Shown here one piece after another: positions 34,950-44,800 of a DNA stretch of 64,000 bases (positions are counted from its first letter, which is position 1; each line of letters begins with the position of its first letter). The notes under the pieces were generated by a model, which saw only the letters and a program-made list of their open reading frames with translations, was not told where the DNA came from and did not search any database. The position numbers were made by a program, and so were the translations under genes. The stretch lies in the NCBI RefSeq assembly GCF_003574315.2, contig NZ_AP025739.1:7564001-7628000 (forward strand). The letters are read 5' to 3'. This stretch comes from Capsulimonas corticalis. Its GTDB lineage: Bacteria > Armatimonadota > Armatimonadia > Armatimonadales > Capsulimonadaceae.

Positions 34950-35380
34950 TAAAACGCCGTAGCGGCCAATTCTCCGCACGAATATTTGCCCGACGGCACG
35001 ATGTTGAGCTGGATCTTCACGAAGATATGCTCCAGCAGCACGTGGACCATGTTCCAGCGATCGAAGTTCGCGCCGATCTGAGTCTCCGCCCACGCCAGCG
35101 CCTCCGCGCCTTTGCCGTGCGGCGCGGGCGCGACCACATAGCCGCCCTTGCGATCCGCGAGACTGTTCCGGCCCACGCCCTTTGGACGAGCCTCCAGCAC
35201 ATGGCCGTCGCCCGCATAGATCCCCACATGATAGTACCGCGACAGCGTGAACAGCTTGATCACATAGTCGAGCAGCCGGTGCGGCCGCACGAACAGCAGG
35301 AGATCGCCCGGCTTCGCCGGCGGCGGCGCGCTCGCGCCGGAAGCCGGATATTGGATAAATAAGAGGGATGGAGTGCTCAT
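34835..35380 (-). CDS. Permuted NlpC/P60 (YiiX-like) cysteine hydrolase
   Basis: 181 aa. The order of catalytic motifs is permuted: the histidine comes first in RYYHVGIYAGDGHVLEARPKG and the cysteine later in KYSCGELAATAFYHAG, as in YiiX/YebB-type papain-like proteins. GDLLLFVRP near residue 25 is the usual opening strand. Such proteins hydrolyse amide or ester bonds in cell wall or lipids. The ATG at 35380 overlaps the lipid kinase stop (ATGA), so the two are translationally coupled. Confidence 0.82.
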   Translation of the reverse strand: MSTPSLLFIQYPASGASAPPPAKPGDLLLFVRPHRLLDYVIKLFTLSRYYHVGIYAGDGHVLEARPKGVGRNSLADRKGGYVVAPAPHGKGAEALAWAETQIGANFDRWNMVHVLLEHIFVKIQLNIVPSGKYSCGELAATAFYHAGVRLFPDRDLDDIEPKDFARFLPKEEAERRPVSNT

Positions 35381-36264
35381 AGTTCCTGATCAACCAATAC
35401 TTGCAGCGCGCCCGGCTGCACGGTCACGGTCTGGGGGGTGACGCCGATAATCTGATCGTCGGCGTGGACATTCATCGGACGGCGCGCCTCGATCCGGATT
35501 TCCTTGGCGCGCAGCACCTCGACCTTCGGCAGCCCCAGATGCATCTGGGCGCGCACCGCGCGTAAGTACGCCGGCAGCTCCCGGCGGCGCACATCCCGGA
35601 AAACGACAATGTCCAGAAGTCCGTCGTCGACATCGGCCTTGGGCGCGACCGGCGCGGCCTGCGCGATCCGATAGGTGTTGCAGACCTCGCAGAGCGTGAT
35701 CCGGCCTGAGTGCGCCTCGCCGTCGAGAATCAATTGGATGTCCTGCGCCCGAAAGGCCAGGGAAAGGCGCGTCAGCGCGTAGAGACCGCGCAGAAAGTTC
35801 TTGTTGCTGCCGCGCCCGTACAGCGCCAGCGATTCCGCGAACAGGCCGACGCCCGCCGACTCGGTGAAGTATCGATCGCCGATCTTTCCCAGATCCACCG
35901 CCTTCGGCGTCCCGTCTTTGAGCGTGCGCAGCGCCGCCGGCAGGTTATGGTGCAGGCGCAGGGCGCTCGCGAAGTTGTTGAAGGTCCCTTGAGACAGAAT
36001 CCCCAGCGCCGTCTGCGTGTGCGCCAGTTCCTGCACCGCAAGCCCCACGGTCCCGTCGCCGCCGGCGATCGCCGCCTTTGGCGCCTTCGCCGCAATCAGC
36101 TTTCTCAGCTCGCTTTGAAAATCTTCCTTCGATTGTGTCCGAATGACCTGAATATCCAGACCGATCTCCGCCGCCATGTTTTGTAACTGCTGCTCGCCGG
36201 ATTCGGCGTGCATCGCGCCGGCGCGCGTATTCATCAGTATCGGAATCGGGTCGCCTTGAGACAT
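35377..36264 (-). CDS. Diacylglycerol/lipid kinase (DAGK catalytic domain, YegS/BmrU-like)
   Basis: 295 aa from ATG 36264, preceded by GGAGG. The nucleotide-binding region shows PILMNTRAGAMH and AIAGGDGTVGLAVQELAHTQTALGILSQGTFNNFASAL, matching the GGDGT and GTxN motifs of DAG and sphingosine kinases. The C-terminal beta-sandwich contains DVDDGLLDIVVFRD and NVHADDQIIG. It phosphorylates a membrane lipid. Together with the coupled NlpC-like gene and the opposing PAP2 phosphatase, it may form a lipid phosphorylation/dephosphorylation set. Confidence 0.93.
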   Translation of the reverse strand: MSQGDPIPILMNTRAGAMHAESGEQQLQNMAAEIGLDIQVIRTQSKEDFQSELRKLIAAKAPKAAIAGGDGTVGLAVQELAHTQTALGILSQGTFNNFASALRLHHNLPAALRTLKDGTPKAVDLGKIGDRYFTESAGVGLFAESLALYGRGSNKNFLRGLYALTRLSLAFRAQDIQLILDGEAHSGRITLCEVCNTYRIAQAAPVAPKADVDDGLLDIVVFRDVRRRELPAYLRAVRAQMHLGLPKVEVLRAKEIRIEARRPMNVHADDQIIGVTPQTVTVQPGALQVLVDQEL

Positions 36265-36352
36265 TGGGACATCCTCCATGATGCGAATCTGTCGTCGGCG
36301 TCAATGCTGTGGAATCCTTCCCGAAATCAGGCAGGCTTAATCAGTGTTGTTT

Positions 36353-36380
36353 GGCCGGCGCAAAATATTTTGCGCCGGCC
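36353..36380. repeat. 28-bp perfect palindrome
   Basis: Two 14-base arms GGCCGGCGCAAAAT and its complement abut without a loop. It is followed by TTT on the plus strand only. It lies in the gap between divergent genes, so a terminator role for either neighbour is not obvious; an operator or small-RNA terminator is possible. Confidence 0.7.
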
Positions 36381-36462
36381 TTTCCGGGTTGCCGCTCAGA
36401 CGCGGAGTACCGTTCCATATCAACATTCCGCTGCACGAGAGGCGCAAAGACAGAACCATGAC

Positions 36463-36753
36463 ATGCACACAATGCGAACGCGAAATCGTCCCCCATTTCT
36501 CACATGCCCCCACTGCTCCCCGCCTCCGGCGTCGGAGATATCCCTAAAGCGCGCCCCAAACGCCAAAGCGGCGTTCAAGCCGAATTTCGGCGATCAAATC
36601 ATGCAAGTGCTGACTCTCGGCGCCTTCGTCACCTATCATAGTTTAGGGACCATCGTCGGGATATTCTATTGTCTCGTTGTGCTCGGTTATTTGATGGACG
36701 CCGCCGTTTGGTGCGCGCGGCGGGTCGCGCGTCTGGGAAAGGCAAAATCATGA
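36463..36753 (+). CDS. Small membrane protein, probably a zinc-ribbon protein with a frameshift near its start
   Basis: From ATG 36463 this frame encodes 96 aa with CPHC near residue 15 and one or two membrane helices (LTLGAFVTYHSLGTIVGIFYCLVVLGYLMDAAVW). The overlapping frame starting at ATG 36458 reads MTCTQCEREIVPHFSH and then loses sense. Adding one T between 36505 and 36506 joins the two into MTCTQCEREIVPHFSHCPHC, a complete two-CxxC zinc ribbon. So either the gene has lost a base or the base is missing in the assembly. Its stop overlaps the next start (ATGA). Confidence 0.6.
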   Translation: MHTMRTRNRPPFLTCPHCSPPPASEISLKRAPNAKAAFKPNFGDQIMQVLTLGAFVTYHSLGTIVGIFYCLVVLGYLMDAAVWCARRVARLGKAKS

Positions 36754-37457
36754 GCGATTTTTGGACACTGCACGGCAAGGTATTCATGCAGGAGCCGCAG
36801 ATTTTGGCGGTCATTCTCATCTGGGGCGTCTGGTATATGACGTACAAGCGGCGCGCGGCCCTTCACGAAATCGATCCCAGACGACGCCATGAGCACCGCA
36901 AGAGGGTTGTGATCGGCGGCCTGGCGACGCTTTGGGGATTTGTCGCGCTGCCGGGAATTACGGCGGACTACGAAGCCCAGCAGGTGCGCCAGCAATTGCC
37001 GGAAAACGAGAGCGCTCCCGTAGCGACCGGCCCGGTGATTGCGCCGCTTCCCGACCAGATCGGTGTGGAGACGGTTTATGACACCAACGATTGGTTTTTG
37101 GCGTCGCTTCTCGGCAGCATGAACAGCAATGCCGACGAAGCCGGCGCGTTGATAACGCGTTTCACAGGGCTTAAGGACGGTATGTCCGTGGAATCGGTCG
37201 ACCTCACGAACATTACAAAGCAGGAACAGGAAAAGCACGATGATACGATGTCGATACTGGACCTCATGCGCTGCGTCCCTTACGCCGCGCATGGCTACCG
37301 ATTTCAGCGCACGCTGGTCAATCAGTTCTTCCTGAAGTTCGATTGGTATCACCCCAAGATCGACGATGCGGCCGCCGTGGAGGCAAAATTTACGCCTGCG
37401 GAGCGTAAGAATATACAAATGATCGCCGACTTTGAACGCCGCCATTGGACGCCGTAA
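36750..37457 (+). CDS. YARHG domain membrane protein
   Basis: 235 aa from ATG 36750, overlapping the previous stop by ATGA. There are two membrane helices (residues 16-34 and about 52-70), then an outside region. The C-terminal 80 residues (LDLMRCVPYAAHGYRFQRTLVNQFFLKFDWYHPK..FTPAERKNIQMIADFE) match the YARHG domain, a small extracellular domain of unknown function that usually follows zinc-ribbon and membrane segments. The coupled upstream zinc-ribbon gene fits this: here the two parts are split over two genes. Confidence 0.8.
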   Translation: MSDFWTLHGKVFMQEPQILAVILIWGVWYMTYKRRAALHEIDPRRRHEHRKRVVIGGLATLWGFVALPGITADYEAQQVRQQLPENESAPVATGPVIAPLPDQIGVETVYDTNDWFLASLLGSMNSNADEAGALITRFTGLKDGMSVESVDLTNITKQEQEKHDDTMSILDLMRCVPYAAHGYRFQRTLVNQFFLKFDWYHPKIDDAAAVEAKFTPAERKNIQMIADFERRHWTP

Positions 37458-37543
37458 ATTACGCTCGGGAGGACGAAACCTGGCGAATATGCTCGTTTTC
37501 CGTGGTTCCGGGCTGAGTCCGGGTACACTGAAGGGAACATATT

Positions 37544-40500
37544 ATGCCTAAGAAAAACGATTACAACTCAAAAAGCAGCGGATCCGGCGCCAAAGGCGCT
37601 CACCGCAAGGGGCCGTCGCGCCCCGACGCCGCCGCCCCGGCTCCCAAATCCAAGCCCTGGAAGGACGGTCCCTGGGTCAATGGCGGAAGCGCGGACGCGC
37701 CCGCGCCGCGCCGCCCGGACTCTGCCGGCGGACGTCCTCCGTATCAAGGCCGATCGGACGGACAAGGCCCCGGCGACGGGCGTCCCTCCACCGGCGGCCG
37801 GCCCGGCGCGCCCGGCGGCAAGCCATCTTTCGGCCAGGACCGCCCCTCAGGGCGGCCTCCGTTTGGACAAGGACGTCCCGACGGCCCCGGCGGACGCCCA
37901 CCCTATCAGGGTCGCCCCGACGGTCCCGGCGGACGACCGCCTTACGGACAGGGCAGACCGGACGGCCCCGGCGGGCGACCGCCGTATCAGGGCCGGACGG
38001 ACGGACCGGGCGGACGCCCGCCGTACCAGGGCCGCCCCGATGGACCAAGCCGGCCGCCGTATGGACAGGGACGCCCGGAAGGCGGACGGCCGTCTTATGG
38101 GCAGGATCGACCGTCCTACGGCCAGGACCGGCCTGCGGGCCGTCCTCCCTTCGGACAGGGACGACCGGAAGGCGCCGGCGGACGACCTCCGTACCAGGGC
38201 CGCAACGATGGCCCCGGCGGGCGACCGCCCTATCAGGGTCGGCCGGACGGACCGGGCGGACGCCCGCCGTACCAGGGCCGCCCCGACGGACCGAGTCGGC
38301 CGCCTTACGGTCAGGGTCGCCCCGAGGGTGCGGGCGGACGTCCTTCGTACGGCCAGGATCGGCCCTCGTATGGTCAAGACCGGCCAGGAGGACGACCACC
38401 CTTCGGACAGGGCCGGCCGGACAGCTCCGCCGGCCGCAGCGCATACGGACAGAACGAGCGTCCGGATGTGCGGCCGTCAAAGCTGATGCCCGGGAAACCG
38501 ATGTCTCCCAAGCCAAGCGCTCCGAAAGCCGACACGGAATCGACCGCCGCCGCGCCGAGCGCGCCGAAGCGCACGATTGTCGTTCCGGCCGTTCGCGAAC
38601 CGCTGACGATCGAGCAGATGCGCACTCCCGAGCGCTCTCCGGCGCGCAAGAAAGTCATCGTCGTGATGTCCGGCGCCAAGCGCACCACGCGCCCAGCCGC
38701 CGACCGCGTAGCCGACGAGACGAACGCTGATGAAGAATCGACAGTGATGCACGCCCCGACGTCGGACGACGCCGGCTATGAGTTTTCGGAGACGACGGAC
38801 AACGAGCTCGAAGCCGGCGACGCCGATGAGCTCTTTGAATCCGCATCGTCCGAAGAGTTCGAACCTACGGACGACGGGTCCCTCGTCAGCGATGTAGAAC
38901 TCGCCGCTGAAGAAGAGGAGATTGAGGAGGAAGCGCTGACCTTCGACGCTCCCGAATCGCAAGAGCCGGAGACAGTCGCCGAAGCGCCTCACTCGGACGA
39001 GCAGGCGCCGGCTGTCGAGGCGTCCGCCTCCGACGAATCGGCGAGTGCGCCGGAAGCCGTTGAGGAGCCGAAGCCTTCTCCCAAAAAGACGCCGCCCGCG
39101 CCGAAGGCCGTTCCAATCGCGTCTGAGCCCGTGGATCGCACGCCGCCCGCCGTCAAAGCGCTGAAGGCAAAGAAAGCGGCGCCCGCCGCCGACGCCGTCG
39201 CTGTGGCGGCTCCCGTGGACGCATCCGCCGACGACGCCGAGCCGATCAAATTCTCGGACCTCGGCCTTTCGGAGCAAGTGCTGAAGGCGATCTCCGACCT
39301 GGGCTTCGAAGCGCCGACGGCGATTCAGGCGGGCGCGATTCCGCCGCTGCTTGCCGGGCGCGACTTGATCGGACAGGCGCAGACGGGCACGGGCAAGACC
39401 GCCGCGTTCGCGCTGCCGCTGGTCCAGATGGTCGATCCTAAGTCGAACGCGATCCAGGCGATCATTCTGGAGCCGACGCGCGAACTGGCGATCCAGGTTG
39501 CCGACGGCATCCATAAGTTCGCCAAATACGCCGGCCTGAGCGTCGTCCCCGTGTACGGCGGGCAGCCGCTCGACCGCCAGTTCCGCGCCCTGCGCGCCGG
39601 CGCGCACATCGTCGTCGGAACGCCCGGCCGCGTGCTCGACCACCTCCGGCGCGGCTCGATCGCGCTCGATCAAGTCCGCTTCTGCGTGCTGGACGAAGCC
39701 GATGAGATGCTGGCGCTGGGCTTCCTAGAGGAAGTCGAGACGATCCTGGCCGAACTGCCCGAAGAGCGCCAGACGGCGTTCTTCTCCGCCACCATGGCGC
39801 CGCGCGTGATGGCGCTGACGCAGCAGTTTTTAAAGAACCCGCAGCGCGTCAAGATCGAGTCCAAGCGCCGCACCGTGGACACCACGCGCCAGACCTACTA
39901 CGAAGTGCCGCAGGGCCGCAAGCTCGAAGCGCTCGGCCGCGTGCTGGACATGGAGACGCCCGGCCCGACCATCGTCTTCTGCCGCACCCGACAGCAGTGC
40001 AACGAACTCGCGGAATCCCTGCGCCTGCGTGGGTATCTCGCCGAGCCGCTGCACGGCGAAATGGGACAGCCGGAGCGTGACCGCGTTATGAAGCGGTTCC
40101 GTGAAGGTCTCGCCGACATGCTGATCGCCACCGATGTCGCCGCGCGCGGCCTGGACATCGAGACGGTCACGCACGTCATCAACTACGAGCTGCCCTGGGA
40201 CATCGAGCAGTACATCCACCGCATCGGCCGCACGGGCCGCGCGGGACGCTCCGGCGACGCCATCACCCTTGTCGAAGGCCGCGAACGTCGCCAGCTGCAA
40301 GCCATCGAGAAGATGATCGGCACGCAGATCAAACCCGTCCGCATCCCAAGCGCCGCGGATATCACCGCCCGCCGCCGCGAAGCGCTGGCCGAATCCCTGC
40401 GCGAAACCCTGACGAGCGGCGAGTTCGACGGCCATATGGCGACGGTCGAGTCGCTGACCTCGGAGTACGACGCGAGCGAAATCGCCGCCGCCGCCCTTTA

Positions 40501-40921
40501 TCTGCTTTGGAAAGACCGCCACAGCGCGCCGCCGGACACCGCCGAGGAACTCGCGGCGGACTCCGAGCAGCCCGAAGCCGGCATGGTGCGATTGTTCGTC
40601 AGCCTCGGCCGGCAGGACAACCTGCGACCCGGCGATCTCGTGGGCGCCATCACCAACGAAGCCGGCCTCACCGGCCGCCAGATCGGCGCGATCGACATCA
40701 TGGACCGCACCTCCTTCGTGGAAGTCCCGGCCAACTTCGTCCCCAAAGTCATCGCGGCCCTCAACGCCACCACCCTGCGCGGCAAAAACGTCAGCGCCGG
40801 CGTCGCCCACCCCGACGAAAACCCGCGCGGCAATAACCGCCCCGGCTCTGGCGGCAACCGCCCCAGCTTCGGCGGACGCGGGCCGGGCGGCGGCGGCTTC
40901 AATAAGTTCAACAAGCGGTAG
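37544..40921 (+). CDS. DEAD-box RNA helicase with long repetitive N-terminal extension and DbpA-like C-terminal domain
   Basis: 1125 aa. Residues 1-310 are disordered and built of Gly/Arg/Pro repeats (GRPPYQGRPDGPG and variants). Residues 310-560 are acidic and Ala/Pro-rich. The helicase core starts near residue 565: FSDLGLSEQVLKAISDLGF (Q motif), AQTGTGKT, PTRELA, DEAD, SAT, then HRIGRTGRAG. Residues about 1025-1095 (MVRLFVSLGRQDNLRPGDLVGAITNEAGLTGRQIGAIDIMDRTSFVEVP) match the DbpA/CsdA RNA-binding domain. Usual bacterial members are 450-650 aa. It likely remodels rRNA or mRNA. GGG lies eight bases before the ATG. Confidence 0.95.
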   Translation: MPKKNDYNSKSSGSGAKGAHRKGPSRPDAAAPAPKSKPWKDGPWVNGGSADAPAPRRPDSAGGRPPYQGRSDGQGPGDGRPSTGGRPGAPGGKPSFGQDRPSGRPPFGQGRPDGPGGRPPYQGRPDGPGGRPPYGQGRPDGPGGRPPYQGRTDGPGGRPPYQGRPDGPSRPPYGQGRPEGGRPSYGQDRPSYGQDRPAGRPPFGQGRPEGAGGRPPYQGRNDGPGGRPPYQGRPDGPGGRPPYQGRPDGPSRPPYGQGRPEGAGGRPSYGQDRPSYGQDRPGGRPPFGQGRPDSSAGRSAYGQNERPDVRPSKLMPGKPMSPKPSAPKADTESTAAAPSAPKRTIVVPAVREPLTIEQMRTPERSPARKKVIVVMSGAKRTTRPAADRVADETNADEESTVMHAPTSDDAGYEFSETTDNELEAGDADELFESASSEEFEPTDDGSLVSDVELAAEEEEIEEEALTFDAPESQEPETVAEAPHSDEQAPAVEASASDESASAPEAVEEPKPSPKKTPPAPKAVPIASEPVDRTPPAVKALKAKKAAPAADAVAVAAPVDASADDAEPIKFSDLGLSEQVLKAISDLGFEAPTAIQAGAIPPLLAGRDLIGQAQTGTGKTAAFALPLVQMVDPKSNAIQAIILEPTRELAIQVADGIHKFAKYAGLSVVPVYGGQPLDRQFRALRAGAHIVVGTPGRVLDHLRRGSIALDQVRFCVLDEADEMLALGFLEEVETILAELPEERQTAFFSATMAPRVMALTQQFLKNPQRVKIESKRRTVDTTRQTYYEVPQGRKLEALGRVLDMETPGPTIVFCRTRQQCNELAESLRLRGYLAEPLHGEMGQPERDRVMKRFREGLADMLIATDVAARGLDIETVTHVINYELPWDIEQYIHRIGRTGRAGRSGDAITLVEGRERRQLQAIEKMIGTQIKPVRIPSAADITARRREALAESLRETLTSGEFDGHMATVESLTSEYDASEIAAAALYLLWKDRHSAPPDTAEELAADSEQPEAGMVRLFVSLGRQDNLRPGDLVGAITNEAGLTGRQIGAIDIMDRTSFVEVPANFVPKVIAALNATTLRGKNVSAGVAHPDENPRGNNRPGSGGNRPSFGGRGPGGGGFNKFNKR
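37999..38286 (+). repeat. Internal duplication in the helicase N-terminal region
   Basis: A 42-base stretch at 37999-38040 recurs exactly at 38245-38286, a period of 246 bases (82 codons). The surrounding residues (two GRPPYQGR units, SRPPYGQGRPEG, two SYGQDRP units, GRPPFGQGR) are also repeated in the same order, which suggests a recent in-frame segmental duplication of already repetitive DNA. Confidence 0.85.
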
Positions 40922-40943
40922 AGATACGGATCGAAAACACGAA

Positions 40944-40978
40944 GGCCGCCATGGGTATTATCCCATGGCGGCCTTTTT
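40944..40978 (+). terminator. Rho-independent terminator after the DEAD-box helicase
   Basis: A 12-bp perfect stem GGCCGCCATGGG with its complement around a six-base loop is followed by TTTTT. It begins 23 bases after the helicase stop and ends only six bases before the ATP-grasp start. Confidence 0.9.
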
Positions 40979-40983
40979 CTAGA

Positions 40984-41796
40984 ATGCCAATGCATCAAAC
41001 CACATGGATTCTGCAAGACATTCCATACAATCCCTCGCCCTCGATTGTGACTCTGGAGCGGGTCGTATTGGAGGCTGGGTATCGTTTGGTAAAGACGCCG
41101 GTCGTTCCTTTCAGCGATCGGATGCCGGACATTCCCGATGACATCCCTCTCCCCATTGTGATTTATGGGATGAACACGATGATCCAGACGACATCGCGGC
41201 ATCCCAAATGGCGTCACGGCTTATTTTTTGAGCCGGAGAAGTTCGAGCCCGCCGCTTACACGCAGGCGCTGGGCGACCGGATGCTCAATTCGGACGCCCA
41301 GCTGCTGACATGCGAAGAACTCGCCGAATCGGGACTCAGCCCCACGGAGAAATTCTTTCTCAGACCGAACGACGATAGCAAAACATTTACGGGACAAGTG
41401 ATGGATTTCCGCGAATTTTGGCGATGGTATCATCAAGAGCCCGGCGATGAAGAATATGTCGATTTGCACCCGGACATGCGGGTTCTCTATTCCACGCCAA
41501 AGACGATTAAGGCCGAATATCGAACGTTTATCCTGGATAGAAAAGTCATCGCATTAACGCAATATCTTCCGGAAGCCAGACTGCTCGCGTCGCCGGAAGT
41601 CATTGAGTTCGCCGAAGACATCGCCGCGCGGTACGCCCCATCGGAGGCGTTCGTATGCGACATCGCCGCAACGAACGAAGGATGGAAAGTCATCGAGTTC
41701 AATTGCATCAACGGCAGTGGTTTTTACCTCGCCAATGTGGATGCAATCGTTCGGTCACTCTCCGCCTGGCAAGAGCATCGGGTCACAGAAGCATAA
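40984..41796 (+). CDS. ATP-grasp domain protein (DUF4343-like)
   Basis: 270 aa from ATG 40984. ATP-grasp features include KFFLRPNDDSKTFTGQV (ATP-binding lysine and arginine region), TIKAEYRTFILDRKVIALTQYL, and the metal-binding end VCDIAATNEGWKVIEFNCINGSGFYLANV. The pattern EFNCINGSGFY is typical of the DUF4343 ATP-grasp group, some of which are found near phage or RNA-modification genes. It probably ligates a carboxylate to an amine; the substrate is unknown. No ribosome site precedes ATG 40984 or 40990, and an in-frame ATG at 40951 lies inside the terminator, so the true start is unsure. Confidence 0.78.
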   Translation: MPMHQTTWILQDIPYNPSPSIVTLERVVLEAGYRLVKTPVVPFSDRMPDIPDDIPLPIVIYGMNTMIQTTSRHPKWRHGLFFEPEKFEPAAYTQALGDRMLNSDAQLLTCEELAESGLSPTEKFFLRPNDDSKTFTGQVMDFREFWRWYHQEPGDEEYVDLHPDMRVLYSTPKTIKAEYRTFILDRKVIALTQYLPEARLLASPEVIEFAEDIAARYAPSEAFVCDIAATNEGWKVIEFNCINGSGFYLANVDAIVRSLSAWQEHRVTEA

Positions 41797-41807
41797 AATG
41801 CGAAACA

Positions 41808-41838
41808 GCCTCAGAAATAGAAAACGATCGCTGAGGCT
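41808..41838 (-). terminator. Possible terminator of the discoidin-protein gene
   Basis: On the minus strand CAGCCTCAG pairs with CTGAGGCTG around a loop of about 13 bases, followed by TTTCGCATTTT. It lies 46 bases after the gene's stop at 41885. The long loop and broken T-tract make it a weak candidate. Confidence 0.4.
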
Positions 41839-41884
41839 GATGTGCTGGCAGGATTGTGATTCCCATCCATAACGACGCCAATAT

Positions 41885-44800
41885 TTAGCGGCTTGTGACA
41901 AAACGGACGGCGCTTAACCCAAAGCAGGAACCGCCATAATTCCCATTGACGTCCTCAGCGGCGATGATAATCGACTTCAGCGGCTGACTGGCAAGGACGT
42001 TGGGGATTGAAGTTGGCCCGTCTATCGGAGAACCAGTGGCGCGAGGCAGTTCGATGGTTTCATTCCGTGTCAAAGGACGCCACGTCGCGCCGTCGCTCGA
42101 ACCGTAGATCCGCGCCTTTCGGAACCCGCGATCGGTGAGAGTTGCCTGATTGTGATTCCAGATCAGGATCGCGTCGACTTTTTGCGGCTTGGTGAAATGG
42201 AATTTCACCCACCCAGGCGAGAGGGGTAGACCAGACGCCGGAGCTTTGGCGACTGGGCCGTCCAGCGTATGCCACATCGTTTGAGCCGCTTCCGCATTAT
42301 CGTGCAAAGCTCCTAACATTCCCGAACCATCCACCAAATGTTGCGGGGCTTGCAGGGGGCTATAGACAGAAGAAGCGGTAACAGCAATCATGTCTGCCGG
42401 GAGGACATGAGGCAATCGTGGAACCCCGAATCGAACGGCGCTCAGTCCATAGCAATCCCCGCCATAGTTGCCGCCTTCGACTTCCGCCGCAATAATTACC
42501 GATTTCAAGGGCTGTTCCGGGGAGTCGTTGGGGATAATCGACGGTAGTGCGGAAGGCCCCCCGTTTGCGCGCGGCACCTCAATGACGTTAGAGGACGTAA
42601 GCGAAATCCAAGTCGCGCCGTCGGCGGAGCCATAGATCCGAGTGCGTCGAAATCCCCGATCCGTCAGTGTCGGCTGGTTGTGGTTCCAGATCAGCAATGA
42701 AGCGAACCGCACTGGATGATCGAAATCAAAGCGCACCCATGCCGGCGATGGCGCGAGGCCGGCCACGGGCGATGTCGCTTCGAGATGCAAGGCGGTCTGC
42801 CACATTGTACCAGCGCCTTGCTCGTTGTCGTGAATCACCCCGGTCATACCTGCCCCGTCCACAAGATGCTTTGCTTGCTGAGTCTGGCTATACTCGCTTG
42901 ATCCCTTGACCGTGACCTGATCCGCGGGGATGGAAGGGTTCATGCGTTCCAGTATAGTGGCCGCTGCGACGTCTCCTTGACTTGCGGCGCTGGCGAGGAG
43001 TTCCTGAGCTTTATCGTCGCTCTGCGAAACTCCAGAACCGTCAGAGTATCGCTGTCCCATTCGGAGCTGTCCGTAGGAGTCACCAGCTTCCGCCAATTTC
43101 TGGTCGTAGTCCACGGCGTCCGCATTTGCATGCGCCACATTGTTTTCTGTGAACTTCCCAGCGTAAGATGCAAGGTCGATGGCGGAAATGCCGGGGACGG
43201 TTTTCAGGTAATCGTAGATGCGGCGCCGGTCCTCTTCCCCGTGCGCGGCCGGATGGGACAGGAGGCCAAACTGTGTAACGAACTCCGCCAGTGTCCTCCA
43301 GTATTGGTCGCTCGCGGTGTTCGTCCCGGATTTTGCCGGGAATCCATTGCCGGGATGTCCATCAATGAGGGCTGGGTCCCCTTTCGCAGCCGCCTCGATC
43401 AGCATCAGATCCTGCATCGCATCGGGTGTCTGCTCGGCGAGGCGGTACCAGATCTCCGGGTTGAAAGGGTTCACTTGGAGCGTATTTCGAAGAAGCCTGA
43501 CGCCGAGAGTTCTCTTGGCCTCGGAAGGCATGGCCCGGAAAATATTCGCCGCCATGCGCGTGTCTATATAAGACTTCAGGCCGATATTCATCGCCAGGGC
43601 GACCCCAAGGTGATATTCTGCCCCAGGCCAGTAATAAAGATCTCGAAAATGGATCTGCGTTCCCGGATCTTCGTCAAAATACCACTGAGCGCTGGTCACG
43701 TCCGGCCCTCCGGCAAAGGGCTGCTCAATCTCCGCAGTCCAGGCGCTGTCGACGTATTGGAACGTGATGAGATTGGCGTGCCCAGGCTGCCCGGACCACA
43801 TCGCCGGCTTGTTCAGACCTGAGTATAAATCGACCGTTCCCTTGGAGATAGGAACGCATTCCCCGCCGTGGATGATGCGGTCCGGCCAGGCGTCCCAAAA
43901 CCATTTGGATGGCTTTAGGGAATCGGGCATCACATCGTCATCTCCCCGATAGGGACCGTACGTGTGGTAGCGGTCGGGGCCGTGCTCGCCCTGAAACGCC
44001 TCCCAGATATAGTCCGCCTCACTCAGCGGAATGGGATGCGCCAGAGGCATTAGAAGCGGCCACGGCGCCATATCGATGGGAAACAGCGGCCAGGGCATTG
44101 GCTTGCCGTCTTGATCCGGCGTGGAGGAGGGCGTGCTTGTGTTGAGCGCGGCGAGATGGCTCATCCAGACAATCGTAGACGGTTTTGGATCGCGAGCCGC
44201 CGGACGCTGCCCCAGAAGCACCATCGCATTTTTGAGACACTCTCCGAATGGAACGGATTTGTGGACTTCGTCGATGAATTTGCTGGAAACTTGATGCTGC
44301 CCTAGAAAAACCCGCAGCCGCTCTTGGAGCGACGCGTCCTGATACAGATCGCCGGCCGAAACGTGGGACTCCGTCATGAAATCCGCCAGATAATGAATAA
44401 AATCTCTCTCCTCGGCGGAAGCGGGAGTCTGCAGCGAATCATTGCCCCAAAAACCTGGCTGATAATCGCGTCCAATATTCTTGCTTTCGTCGGATGTTTC
44501 GACTCCCTTAATCCGTTTCGACACCGCCATCGCGATAGCAAGTGAGCGATACTTCGACATCAAATCCGCAGGCAACTGCTCGCGCAGCTGCGCATAGTTC
44601 TGGAGGATGCTGGGGTCCGGTGGAAAAACACTCCCGAACATCGCTGTTCGCACCCCATCATGCTGCTGGACTTCGGCCAGACATTTCGCTGGAACATCCT
44701 GGTTATTTCGACGCAATTCCTGGACGACAGTTTTTTGCGCCCAGTTCAGATAGGCGCTCCGCACCTCTGGAGTCAATATTCCACCACTCTTTTGAAGCAA

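Noticed and set aside
36277-36339. 20-codon ORF before the 28-bp palindrome
   Set aside because: No ribosome site and no similarity; probably chance.
37790-38460. Possible CRISPR-like or tandem repeat array
   Set aside because: The repeats encode protein in one continuous frame, vary in length and have no spacers.
38477-39673. 398-codon minus-strand frame and other frames opposite the helicase
   Set aside because: They arise because the repeat unit length is a multiple of three and GC-rich; peptides are Arg-rich low complexity.
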